A DNA stretch of 64,000 nucleotides from the NCBI GenBank assembly GCA_017937385.1, contig JAGBDR010000083.1, positions 62,001-126,000 on the forward strand, read 5' to 3'. The stretch comes from Parabacteroides sp. Its GTDB lineage: Bacteria; Bacteroidota; Bacteroidia; Bacteroidales; Tannerellaceae. Positions 43,268 through 52,062 of the stretch are shown piece after piece. The position numbers were made by a program, and so were the translations under genes. The notes below the pieces were generated by a model that searched no databases, was not told the origin of the DNA, and saw nothing but the letters and a program-made list of their open reading frames with translations. The stretch's first letter is position 1; each line of letters starts with the position of its first letter.

Positions 43268-44728
43268 ATGGAAAGAAAGAATATATATATAGGTCTGTTG
43301 GTCGTTTTGTTGTCTTGTTCCGACTCGGTGAAGGTGAGTCGTACGCTGGACGAGATACCTGCGATTTTTCCGGATTACAACGGTGTGGTCATTCCTCCCA
43401 ATATTGCTCCCTTGAATTTTGCATTGGACAATCAGAAGGCCGAAGCGCGTGCTGTTTTTTCTTTTGAAGCGCAGCAATTTGACGTGAAAGGGGAAAAGGG
43501 AGCTTTTATGATTCCTGTTTCCAAATGGCGGAATTTGTTGGAAATGGCGGTCGGTAAGTCCATACAGGTGACGGTTCAGGTGAAACAAGGCAATGAATGG
43601 GTAGCCTATTCTCCTTTTTCCATGCAGGTCGCTTCGGAAAAAATAGATTCTTATCTGGCTTATCGCCTGATCGATCCGGGATATGAGTTATGGAATAAAA
43701 TGGGAATCTACCAGCGGGATCTGGAGAGTTATACGCAAACTCCTATTATAGAAAACAAGATGAGTGGGAACAACTGTGTGAATTGCCATTCGTTTTGTAT
43801 GCAGAATCCGGATAAGATGTTGTTTCATATGCGTGAGACTTTTCCGGGGACAATCTTGATCGATGGTGATAGGATTGAAAAGCTGAATACCAAAACGAAA
43901 GAGACAATTTCTTCTTTGGTATATCCTTCCTGGCATCCTTCAGGCAAGTATGTCGCTTTCTCTGTGAATACAACCAAGCAGGCATTTCATCTGAATGACA
44001 GGAATAGGGTGGAGGTGTATGACGAGGCTTCCGATGTTGTGGTGTACGATGTGGAAAAGCACGAGATTGTAACGGCTTCAAATATCTTCTCGAAAGATGC
44101 TTTTGAAACCTTTCCGACTTTCTCTCCCGATGGTAAGACCCTCTATTTCTGTACGGCAGAGGTTCTGCCGATGCCGCAAGAATACTTGGAAGTCAAATAC
44201 AACTTGTGTTCCGTCTCTTTTGATCCGGCGACACGGGCTTTCGGGACGCAGGTCGATACGCTTTACAATGCGAAGAGTGGTGGCATGAGTGCTTCTTTCC
44301 CGCGTGTTTCGCCGGACGGGCGTTATCTTTTATATACGTTGTCCGGTTATGGAAACTTTTCGATCTGGCATAAGGATGCAGATTTGTATTTGGCGGATCT
44401 TCAGACCGGCACAAGTCGTCCGTTGACGGAGGTGAATAGTGACGATGTGGATAGTTACCATTCTTGGAGTAGTAACAGCCGTTGGTTTGTTTTCAGTAGC
44501 CGGCGGATGGATGGGCTGTATACACGTCCGTATATTGCTTATATGGGTGAAGATGGCAAAGTGGGTAAACCGTTTCTGTTACCTCAGAAAGAGGCGGATT
44601 TCTATCAGGATTTTATGAAATCCTTCAATATACCGGAATTTGTCACCGGAAAAGTAAAAGTGAAAGGTCGGGTTCTGGCTATTAAAGCGAAAGAGGATAA
44701 AGGAACGGATGTAAGATTCGTGGAATGA
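43268..44728 (+). CDS. TolB-like beta-propeller lipoprotein with a CxxCH motif
   Basis: A 486-residue protein. The N-terminus has a lipobox-like signal (LLVVLLSCSDSV). An N-terminal beta domain is followed by NNCVNCHSFCMQ (about residues 168-179), a CxxCH motif of c-type haem attachment, and then PD40/WD40-like propeller blades (SPDGKTLYFCTAEVL; SPDGRYLLYTLSGYG; SSNSRWFVFSSRRMDG). Proteins with this mix are often labelled as cytochrome c biosynthesis proteins in Bacteroidetes, from memory. Whether haem is bound is uncertain. It is the partner of the preceding membrane protein. Confidence 0.8.
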   Translation: MERKNIYIGLLVVLLSCSDSVKVSRTLDEIPAIFPDYNGVVIPPNIAPLNFALDNQKAEARAVFSFEAQQFDVKGEKGAFMIPVSKWRNLLEMAVGKSIQVTVQVKQGNEWVAYSPFSMQVASEKIDSYLAYRLIDPGYELWNKMGIYQRDLESYTQTPIIENKMSGNNCVNCHSFCMQNPDKMLFHMRETFPGTILIDGDRIEKLNTKTKETISSLVYPSWHPSGKYVAFSVNTTKQAFHLNDRNRVEVYDEASDVVVYDVEKHEIVTASNIFSKDAFETFPTFSPDGKTLYFCTAEVLPMPQEYLEVKYNLCSVSFDPATRAFGTQVDTLYNAKSGGMSASFPRVSPDGRYLLYTLSGYGNFSIWHKDADLYLADLQTGTSRPLTEVNSDDVDSYHSWSSNSRWFVFSSRRMDGLYTRPYIAYMGEDGKVGKPFLLPQKEADFYQDFMKSFNIPEFVTGKVKVKGRVLAIKAKEDKGTDVRFVE

Positions 44729-44766
44729 CCTCCTGTGTTTCATTCGTTCACAAAGGAATGCAACTA

Positions 44767-44807
44767 AAAACGGGAAGTGGAATGAATGAGTTCCTACTTC
44801 CCGTTTT
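44767..44807. terminator. Bidirectional terminator before the SusCD region
   Basis: A perfect 12-bp stem AAAACGGGAAGT (44767-44778) with 44796-44807, and T-rich flanks on both sides. It separates the convergent propeller gene and SusE-like gene. Confidence 0.8.
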
Positions 44808-44832
44808 CTTTACAAATCAATTTGTTTTTCGC

Positions 44833-45630
44833 TTATTCAGGCATCTGAATGGATTCTTCAAAAGCTCCGAAAGAACCGACACCTGGAACGAGGAACTGCA
44901 AAGTGAAGTCGTAGGTGTTTCCTGTTCTTTTTGCGTCGACGAAACTGACGAAGATCATGCCGTATGTTGGATGCACATATCCTGTCTCCTGCTCTCCGAA
45001 AGAAAGGATGTTCCCATTGTCATCGACAGAAAAAGTAATCGGATAGCCTGTTTCGTATACGTCCAGCAAGCGATAAACATTTGCCTCTTCTGCTTTTTCC
45101 ACAACGATATTCATAAGAAAAGGCGTACCGTCCTCATTTCCGAAAAAACTGGTGCTGAAGATTCCGGTTCCGATTTTATTGAATGTCAGTCTGCGTTGTG
45201 CAGAAATTTCTATTGAATTCAGTTGTGAAGGAGAAGTCTTCGATTCGTCAAAGTTCAGAGAAAACCGATAAACGTCTGTGACTCCTAACAGGTTGAGATC
45301 TTTATATGACACAATTGCTTCCGCTGTAGATTTTCCATCTTCAAATGTAACGGTCGGAGTAGCTAAAGAAAATAGACCTTCTGCATTTTCAGAAACAGTT
45401 CCGATCGATATTTCGACCGTGCTGGTACCGGCTGTTGTGTTCCGGTAAACCGGAACGGAGATCTTATTTCCGTCAGACGGTAAGAGTTCAATTTTTTGGA
45501 GAGTGCTGGCAAAAGCGTATTCTATTTTGCCACTTTCATACAAAGTTCCTTCCGCATCTGTGTCGCAAGAGTTGAATAAACTCAGGCTCAAGGCTGTGTA
45601 AACTACTAATTTCAATATATGCTTTTTCAT
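44833..45630 (-). CDS. SusE-like surface lipoprotein, unknown ligand
   Basis: A 265-residue lipoprotein (signal MKKHILKLVVYTALSLSLFNSC) that is almost all beta strand. The N-terminal part resembles a Calx-beta/BACON-like domain (KISVPVYRNTTAGTSTVEISIG; VTFEDGKSTAEAIVSYKDL), and a second beta domain follows. It lies 14 bp after the SusD gene, in the position of surface glycan-binding or accessory lipoproteins of polysaccharide loci. I do not recognise a specific family, and no sugar specificity can be given. Confidence 0.75.
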   Translation of the reverse strand: MKKHILKLVVYTALSLSLFNSCDTDAEGTLYESGKIEYAFASTLQKIELLPSDGNKISVPVYRNTTAGTSTVEISIGTVSENAEGLFSLATPTVTFEDGKSTAEAIVSYKDLNLLGVTDVYRFSLNFDESKTSPSQLNSIEISAQRRLTFNKIGTGIFSTSFFGNEDGTPFLMNIVVEKAEEANVYRLLDVYETGYPITFSVDDNGNILSFGEQETGYVHPTYGMIFVSFVDAKRTGNTYDFTLQFLVPGVGSFGAFEESIQMPE

Positions 45631-45644
45631 GTCTTCTTTTTTTA

Positions 45645-47186
45645 TTATTGAACAATCGGATTCTGGTCTGCGTCTGTGATATTCTCATTTCCGTCTATTT
45701 CAGACTGGGGTAATGGAAGGATGAACAGCGGAGAACCTGCTTGTGTATTTTTCGTTTGGATTGTCTGTGTATGGTTGGATCCGTTGTAAGCTCTATTGTA
45801 TCCTAACCCTAAACGCTGCAGGTCGAAAATACGTCCGACTTCACCCCATAGTTCGACACGGCGCTGAAACAGGATTTCGTCCATCAGTGTGACCAACGGA
45901 GCGTTGGTCTCTTGATTGTATGTGTTGGCATCTGTACGTCTGGCAAGTCTTTCTGTGAAATTGGAATCACGCAAATTACCTAACTGTTTGATCGTGGTAC
46001 GTGCTTCACCGTATAATCCTTGATGGCATTCGGCTTCTGCTTTGATCAGTACCATTTCTTCTGCACGCATGAAAATGTAATCACCCGTGCGAGTTGTATA
46101 ATCGGCCATCTTGAATTTGAGTTGGCAGTAACTTGTATTGGAGCTGCCTTTCTCTTCTTCTTCCAATTGTCCGCGGAACCAAGCCAAACGGCTGTCTGTT
46201 TGGGAAATCAGATTGTAGAGCCCTGTGCTAATACATTGGCGAGCCTGGCTACCATACATGCCCGGTGCATCTGCATCCATGTGGGAGAAGAAACTGGCAT
46301 ATTGGCTGGATTGATCGGCCGTAATGTTGACACCCCACAAGACATCACTGACCGATACGTTGTTGTTTCCACCCAAATCCTCGACAGAAGCCAGTTTTAG
46401 TCCGTTTTTGTTTAAGGCATCCGTTGCCGCTTCTGCTGCTTTGGCATAGTTGTGCTGTACCAAAGCTACCCGTGCTTGAATACCTTTTGCTATGTAATAA
46501 TCGATATGTGAGATATGAGATTGCGCCAGCCCCTGCAGCAATCCGGTCGCTTTGTCCAAATCTGTGTTGATCAGGTTATACACGTCTTGTACGGTTCCTC
46601 TTGGTTGACCGATCGAACCGGCCATTGTCGGTTCCTGATATAGGGGAACTCCTGGTGCGTTTTCATTGCCTACGTATGTCTGCTGGTAGAGCTGGATCAA
46701 ATAGAAGTAGCAATAAGCACGCAAAGCGTAGGCTTGCCCTAACAGCCCTTTGATCGCATTCGGATCGCCACCCATTGTCTCTTCCGATGCAATGATATAG
46801 TTGACATTGCTGATCAGCGTATAGTAGAAGTTCCATATCGAATAGGAACGTCCCGAAGTGCTGGCATAGTCGCCATGTACGTTCAGGCGGTAATCTTCAA
46901 AGAACCATCCTTGTCCTTGTTCTTTCATCAGATGGTCTTCCCCCATCAAGTCGCCCTGCAATTGGATGGCTGTCTGCCCGCAATTCTCACTTCCCCAGTT
47001 TGTACTCCATCCGGCTACGTATAACATACGATATATGCCGTTGATGGCAGCTTCTGCACTGCTTGCATCCGCAAAAACTTGTGATCCCGAAATTTTATCG
47101 GTCGGTTCGGTATTCAAATCATTGGCACAGGAACCTAAAGATAGAAGGCCAGCCAATGAACATATGTATATAAGACTCTTTTTCAT
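45645..47186 (-). CDS. RagB/SusD family nutrient-binding lipoprotein (module 1)
   Basis: A 513-residue SusD-type protein with a lipoprotein signal ending SLGSC. The N-terminal SusD-like helical region (SSAEAAINGIYRMLYVAGW; GLLGQAYALRAYCYFYLIQLYQQTY) and the C-terminal RagB region (RRVELWGEVGRIFDLQRLG, near residue 445) are clear. It caps the SusC barrel and binds a substrate at the surface. It lies 21 bp after the 5'-truncated SusC of module 1, so if that SusC is silent this gene is probably silent as well. Confidence 0.92.
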   Translation of the reverse strand: MKKSLIYICSLAGLLSLGSCANDLNTEPTDKISGSQVFADASSAEAAINGIYRMLYVAGWSTNWGSENCGQTAIQLQGDLMGEDHLMKEQGQGWFFEDYRLNVHGDYASTSGRSYSIWNFYYTLISNVNYIIASEETMGGDPNAIKGLLGQAYALRAYCYFYLIQLYQQTYVGNENAPGVPLYQEPTMAGSIGQPRGTVQDVYNLINTDLDKATGLLQGLAQSHISHIDYYIAKGIQARVALVQHNYAKAAEAATDALNKNGLKLASVEDLGGNNNVSVSDVLWGVNITADQSSQYASFFSHMDADAPGMYGSQARQCISTGLYNLISQTDSRLAWFRGQLEEEEKGSSNTSYCQLKFKMADYTTRTGDYIFMRAEEMVLIKAEAECHQGLYGEARTTIKQLGNLRDSNFTERLARRTDANTYNQETNAPLVTLMDEILFQRRVELWGEVGRIFDLQRLGLGYNRAYNGSNHTQTIQTKNTQAGSPLFILPLPQSEIDGNENITDADQNPIVQ

Positions 47187-47207
47187 GTTTTTGAACTGAT
47201 ATATTAG

Positions 47208-50132
47208 TTAAAATGTAATGTCGATGCCGAAAGAAACGGTTCTGACCGGTACGTATCCGAAGTTGGTTCCTCCCGTGAAGTTATATTGCGGGTCCATCCC
47301 TTTCAGATGATTGAATAAGACAAGGTTGTCTCCTGTAGCCGTGAAACGTATATGTTCAAGTTTCAGGGGTTGTGTCAGTTTGGAGGGCAATGTATATCCC
47401 AGTGTGATATTTTTGATGGCCAAATAGGAGGCATTGATCAAGTCATTGTCTGTGTAGATGTAACTTTTACCGATTTCGATACGTGGAATGTCGGTTATGT
47501 CACCCGGTTGTGTCCAGGCCCGTTCCAAATGTTGGCTTCTTGCATTTCCAATATAATTGCCGTAAAGTAATGTGCGATAGACACCATCCAGCACCTTACC
47601 GCCGATCGAATAGGTACAAAGAATGCTTAGGTCGAAATCTTTATATTTGAATTCATTATTGAAAGAACCGTAAAGAGTTGGAATACGGCTTCCTTGAATC
47701 TCTTTGCAAGCATTGGCTTTTGCTTGGTCGTTCGTGATATAGCGTTCACCGGCTACGCCGTTTTTATCCGTATCCCAGGCCCAATACAATTGTTCGCCTG
47801 TAGCCGGATCGACACCGGCCGAATTTGCCATATAGAAAGAGTTTAAAGTTTCACCTTCTTTGATGATGCGGGTCCCGGAAATGATTTCGGGTTTGTCGGC
47901 CAGATGAAGCACTTTGTTTTTGATGGTTGATCCCATCAATGTCAATCGCCAGTTGAAGTTTTTTTCTTTGAGGATATCGGCCGAAGCGGTGATATCCCAT
48001 CCAGTGTTACGCATACTCCCGATGTTCTTGTTATACCCGTCGAAACCTAAAGAGGTAGCCATCGGATATGACATCAGCATATCGGAAGTTTTACGGCTGT
48101 ACCATTCGATACCCAAAGAGATACGATCCCAAAAACGTCCTTCCAGGCCGACATTCAAATTCCCGTTCTTTTCCCATTTCAGGTCTCTGTTTTCGAGAGA
48201 AGATAGAACTGCGCCGCTCATGTTGGCGTTGGGGTAACCCAAATCATAGAATGATTGCCATAAATAATAATCGCTGTCCCCATTTGAGTTCAGGATGTTG
48301 TCGTTACCTTGAATGCCGTAGCTGGCTTTAACAGACAAGTTATTGATCCAAGACAAATCTTTCATGAACTCCTCTTGGGAAATACGCCAGTTTCCACCGA
48401 CGGACCAGAAGTTTCCCCAACGGCTATCTTCGTGAAAGCGCGAGCTTCCATCGGTACGGAAGCTCGCAGACAAATAATATTTGTCTGCATAATTGTATTC
48501 CAAACGGGAAAGGATCGATTCCACTGCGTAATTGTGTTGATAGGAAGAGGCTTCCGTGATATTGGTGGCTGCATCCAGTTCATACATTCCGCCAAAAGGG
48601 AAACCTGTTTTGGTCGCACTCAGAAACTGATAGTTATATTTGTAGAACTCATGGCCGACCAATGCGGAAATGCTGTGGTCACCGAAAGAGCGGTGGTAGC
48701 TCAGCAGCTGGTTGAATGTGTAGCTGAAGGTACGTCCGGTTTCCTTGTCAAGATTTCCTTTTACAGACACGGAATTGCCATTATACGGGTTGTAGTAAGT
48801 CATGCGGGCGGAGTTTACCAAATCGAAACCATAATTGACCGATAATTTCAGACCTTTCAAAGGACCTTCTTCCCAGTCGCCGAACTCTGCGAACAAGCGG
48901 CCACTTAGGTTATCACTTGCGGTGGAATATCTGTCATCGTACAAAGTTGCGATTGTGTTCCAGTTGGAATTGGCACCGGCCGGGCGATTGGCTCCGTAGT
49001 CGAAAACTTGATTGCCCTGTTCATCAATGACGGTTTGTCCGTTCGCATCTTTTTTAAATACCGGATAAATAGGGGCCATTAACTGAGCCGTGTACCAGAT
49101 ATTGGAAGAACCGGAAGAGTTTTCGACAGCAGTGTTGCTTTCATTGCGTGAAAAGTTTGCGTTCATACCTGCGTTTAACCAGTTTGTGACTTTCGAGTCG
49201 ATATTCATACGTCCGTTGATACGTTCAAAACCGGTAGTCTTCAACAATCCTTTTTCATCCAAATAACCCAAAGAGAACATATAATTTGTTTTTTCATGTC
49301 CTCCTGTGAATGAAACGTTGTATTCTTGACGTAACGGATTGTGGGCCATAGCTTCATCCATCCAGTCCTCCGAATATTTAAGGACTGCATCTTTACGCAC
49401 TTTTCCGGTTGACGGATCAATCAGTTCCGTAATGGAATAGTTGAATGGGTTGTATTGTTCGTTTTGTCCGAAAATGGCAGTCGAACCATTTTTCATATTG
49501 TTCAGGGCTGCTACGGACGCTGCGGAAGGATGCATGCCATTATTGTAGATCAAGTCATTCTTATAGGACTGGTAGACTGTTTCCAAAAAACTTCTTTCGT
49601 CCATCGTTTCATAGCGTGGGATAGAGCGGGATGCTACACCCCAGTTGGCTTTTAGGTTTACCTTGACTTTTCCTTTATCACCTTTTTTAGTAGTGATCAT
49701 CACGACACCGTTGGCTCCACGTGCTCCATACAAGGCTCCGGCAGAAGCATCTTTCAAGATTGTCATGGATTCGATATCGCTTGGATTGATGGATACGATA
49801 TTACCATCGTAGGGAACACCGTCTACTACATACAAAGGGTTCATGGATGCGTTGATTGAACCAAACCCACGTATAACGACCGACACTCCTGAACCCGGCT
49901 GTCCCGATCCGGATGTCGTTTGTACACCGGCAACTTGTCCGTCCAGTGCTTTGGTAATGTTGGCAACAGGTCTTTTTCCAATCTTTTCCGCTTTGATAAC
50001 TTCTGCCGAACCGGTAAACGATTCTTTCTTCGCCGTTCCGTAAGCCACCACCATCACTTCGTCAAGCATCTGATTATCACTATCTAACACGATATTCAAA
50101 TTAGCCTTGACACCGACTTCCTGGGTCTTCAT
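47208..50132 (-). CDS. SusC/RagA TonB-linked outer-membrane protein, 5'-truncated silent copy (module 1)
   Basis: From the first usable Met, 974 residues: plug domain (VAYGTAKKESFTGSAEVIKAEKIG; YGARGANGVVMITTKKG) and beta-barrel to the final strand ending IDITF. The signal peptide and most of the N-terminal carboxypeptidase-like domain are missing. Homology starts at codons for SSAKTLV, exactly at a 22-bp core (50149-50170); beyond it an in-frame stop (50211-50213) and no start codon are found. As it stands the protein could not be exported. It shares its non-coding leader with the module 2 SusC. Confidence 0.85.
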   Translation of the reverse strand: MKTQEVGVKANLNIVLDSDNQMLDEVMVVAYGTAKKESFTGSAEVIKAEKIGKRPVANITKALDGQVAGVQTTSGSGQPGSGVSVVIRGFGSINASMNPLYVVDGVPYDGNIVSINPSDIESMTILKDASAGALYGARGANGVVMITTKKGDKGKVKVNLKANWGVASRSIPRYETMDERSFLETVYQSYKNDLIYNNGMHPSAASVAALNNMKNGSTAIFGQNEQYNPFNYSITELIDPSTGKVRKDAVLKYSEDWMDEAMAHNPLRQEYNVSFTGGHEKTNYMFSLGYLDEKGLLKTTGFERINGRMNIDSKVTNWLNAGMNANFSRNESNTAVENSSGSSNIWYTAQLMAPIYPVFKKDANGQTVIDEQGNQVFDYGANRPAGANSNWNTIATLYDDRYSTASDNLSGRLFAEFGDWEEGPLKGLKLSVNYGFDLVNSARMTYYNPYNGNSVSVKGNLDKETGRTFSYTFNQLLSYHRSFGDHSISALVGHEFYKYNYQFLSATKTGFPFGGMYELDAATNITEASSYQHNYAVESILSRLEYNYADKYYLSASFRTDGSSRFHEDSRWGNFWSVGGNWRISQEEFMKDLSWINNLSVKASYGIQGNDNILNSNGDSDYYLWQSFYDLGYPNANMSGAVLSSLENRDLKWEKNGNLNVGLEGRFWDRISLGIEWYSRKTSDMLMSYPMATSLGFDGYNKNIGSMRNTGWDITASADILKEKNFNWRLTLMGSTIKNKVLHLADKPEIISGTRIIKEGETLNSFYMANSAGVDPATGEQLYWAWDTDKNGVAGERYITNDQAKANACKEIQGSRIPTLYGSFNNEFKYKDFDLSILCTYSIGGKVLDGVYRTLLYGNYIGNARSQHLERAWTQPGDITDIPRIEIGKSYIYTDNDLINASYLAIKNITLGYTLPSKLTQPLKLEHIRFTATGDNLVLFNHLKGMDPQYNFTGGTNFGYVPVRTVSFGIDITF

Positions 50133-50148
50133 ACCGACGAAAGAGATT

Positions 50149-50170
50149 ACCAGAGTCTTTGCGGAACTTG
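50149..50170. repeat. SusC recombination core, copy 1
   Basis: 22 bp, beginning ACCAGAGTCTTT and ending GCGGAACTTG on the plus strand, identical at 56633-56654 and 62969-62990. Sequence flanks on the gene side differ from the other two copies, while the outer flank matches copy 2. All three copies point the same way. Confidence 0.8.
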
Positions 50171-50320
50171 CTTTGTGATATATGTACTTGATTATTAATG
50201 AATAGTATTTCTACCAACACTCTAAAAGGGCATACAAATATGTTTAATGACTAAAACGGAAAATCGTTGTTTTTCAATGATTTGCTATTAATATGCAAAA
50301 AGAGACAGAAAAAAGAGCTG
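50171..50320. repeat. Leader repeat shared with 56655-56803
   Basis: About 145 bp with roughly ten differences from the stretch upstream of the module 2 SusC. It has no open frame and no good TAnnTTTG box. It replaces the signal-peptide region found upstream of the module 3 SusC. Confidence 0.8.
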
Positions 50321-50328
50321 TTCTCTTT

Positions 50329-51546
50329 CTACCCAAAAGTATCTTGCATCAAAAAGGTTCGAATAGGCAATTGTTTGATACCATTATCTGATATGCCTTC
50401 TATTTCGTCCATAGTCACGACATATTTGGGATAATTGTCTTTTATTTGACGAAGATTACCGAATTCTCTTTCGTATGTTTGGGGGGACATGACCGAATAA
50501 GCTACTTGTACATACACTTTCTCTCCATTCCGTTCCGCAACGAAATCGATTTCACGGTCTCCATTTCGGCCAATCGATAAAGAATAGCCGGACAAAGAAA
50601 GATGATGGCAAACAATATTCTCCAATACTTGTCCGATATCCATCGGACGGAATGGACGAATTGTATTTCGTATTCCTAAATCTTCGAAATAATACTTTTC
50701 TCCGATTTGAAATTGCCGTTTACCTTGTATATCCGATGGACGTACCCGGTTAATCAGGTAGGCATTTCCTAAATAACCCAAATATTCCAATAATGTTTTA
50801 GGAAGTATATCGACCCGTTGAGATTTCAAATATTCACTGATTTTGTTGGCAGAAAACAAATTGCCGATCGTATCAGCCAAATAAACGGTCAAGTCTTGTA
50901 ATTGACGGACATTCCGAATATTATAGCGATTTACGATGTCTTTTAACAAGATCGTATTGTAAATCCCTTTCAGGTACTCTTGAATGGCGTTTTCTTCTAA
51001 TGGCAAATTCCGTAAATAGGGAAGTCCACCAAATTTGTAATATCGGGTAAATGCTTCTGGAGTATTATCTAACTGGTGAAATTGTAAAAACTCCTTGTAG
51101 CTCAAACTATAGATTTTGAATTCAATATATCGTCCGCTTAAAAAGGTTGCCAATTCTCCGGACAATAAATTCGCATTGCTTCCTGTACAGTAAATATCAT
51201 ACGAACCTTCTGCCTGAAAATGTCGTAAAGCTTTTTCAAAACCTGTTATATCCTGTATTTCATCAATAAATAGGAAGCATGTCTTTTCTACATCTTTCCG
51301 ACGGTCGGTCACATATCTAATTAAATCGGCATAATCCTTGATTGAATCAAATTCAAACAACTCCTTATTGATATAGAGAATAAAAGCCTCCGGGTCTGAT
51401 TTCCTGATGCAGTCCATCAATTGAAACAAAATGTAGCTTTTCCCGACACGTCGTTGTCCGGTCATTACCTTGATTACTTCCGTACGAATAAAAGGAGTAA
51501 TCTTTTTAATGTACATATCTCTTATCAGGTAGGTCTTCTCTTTCAT
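50329..51546 (-). CDS. AAA_14/DUF4143 family ATPase
   Basis: A 405-residue solo ATPase. Walker A is MTGQRRVGKSYILFQL near residue 30, Walker B CFLFIDEIQD near residue 92; the C-terminal DUF4143 part (about residues 195-400) includes a winged-helix-like region and an Asp/Glu-Lys pattern (REIDFVAERNGEKVYVQVAYSV) like PD-(D/E)XK nuclease folds. Such genes are frequent, often variable, in Bacteroidetes; their function is unknown. It ends about 160 bp before the truncated SusC of module 1 and has its own promoter flanked by direct repeats. Confidence 0.9.
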   Translation of the reverse strand: MKEKTYLIRDMYIKKITPFIRTEVIKVMTGQRRVGKSYILFQLMDCIRKSDPEAFILYINKELFEFDSIKDYADLIRYVTDRRKDVEKTCFLFIDEIQDITGFEKALRHFQAEGSYDIYCTGSNANLLSGELATFLSGRYIEFKIYSLSYKEFLQFHQLDNTPEAFTRYYKFGGLPYLRNLPLEENAIQEYLKGIYNTILLKDIVNRYNIRNVRQLQDLTVYLADTIGNLFSANKISEYLKSQRVDILPKTLLEYLGYLGNAYLINRVRPSDIQGKRQFQIGEKYYFEDLGIRNTIRPFRPMDIGQVLENIVCHHLSLSGYSLSIGRNGDREIDFVAERNGEKVYVQVAYSVMSPQTYEREFGNLRQIKDNYPKYVVTMDEIEGISDNGIKQLPIRTFLMQDTFG

Positions 51547-51601
51547 TTTTATTTCTTATAGGGAATAAAACAAGACAAATATAGGCGTTTTATTTCTTAT
51601 A
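51547..51601 (-). promoter_or_regulatory. Promoter of the DUF4143 ATPase flanked by 14-bp direct repeats
   Basis: The minus-strand -7 box TATATTTG (51576-51583) lies between two exact copies of TTTTATTTCTTATA (51547-51560 and 51588-51601). The arrangement suggests a repressor binding on both sides of the promoter. A related CTTATAAATAAAAG motif follows the promoter of the other ATPase at 58119-58131. Confidence 0.55.
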
Positions 51602-51642
51602 AGAAAAATAGTTGCAAAACAAAATCTTGTTTACACAATAAA

Positions 51643-51901
51643 ATTGCGGCAATCATGGATAGGAAGCCTTTCCGCACTTCATTATTTGGAAAGTCCAATA
51701 GGTATACGTGCCGGTGTCAAGCACATCGAGAATCGGTTTGTCGTATTCGTCCACTAAGATTATGGCACGGCGTCCCATACGTTGATAAGCACGGCGCAGC
51801 ACACCTTGAATAACGTAAATCTACTGTTTGTTCCGAATCGTCCTTTCCGTATCCGTCCTCGCGGATGCGTCGAAACTCTGTATTCCGATGGGATATTTCA
51901 T
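51643..51901 (-). pseudogene. Remnant of an AAA-ATPase-like (PF09820 type) gene
   Basis: On the minus strand the start MKYPIGIQSF (from 51901) is followed by a frameshift into RIREDGY, a stop, and then GRRAIILVDEYDKPILDVLD, the Walker B region of PF09820-type ATPases, and in another frame FPNNEVRKGFLSM. The Walker A region and several hundred bases are lost. A TAGCTTTG box at 51937-51944 still precedes it. This is a decayed copy of a third ATPase family, distinct from the two intact ones. The interval 51902-52062 otherwise holds only that box and the terminator at 52006. Confidence 0.8.
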
Positions 51902-52005
51902 AGGACTTGGAAACTTTTATGGATTGATACTACGGACAAAGCTACGATTTATTAGGAGAAAACAGAGAAAGGGGGTATAACAAATCGCTATCTGGAAATA
52001 AAAAA

Positions 52006-52043
52006 CTGGCTAATTGCGAAGTACCCTTCAAACTATTAGCCAG
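52006..52043 (-). terminator. Terminator after the module 2 SusD gene
   Basis: A 9-bp stem CTGGCTAAT (52006-52014) with 52035-52043. On the minus strand it is followed by TTTTTTATTT. It lies 20 bp past the stop at 52063. Confidence 0.7.
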
Positions 52044-52062
52044 CTTTTTTATTATGGTTATT

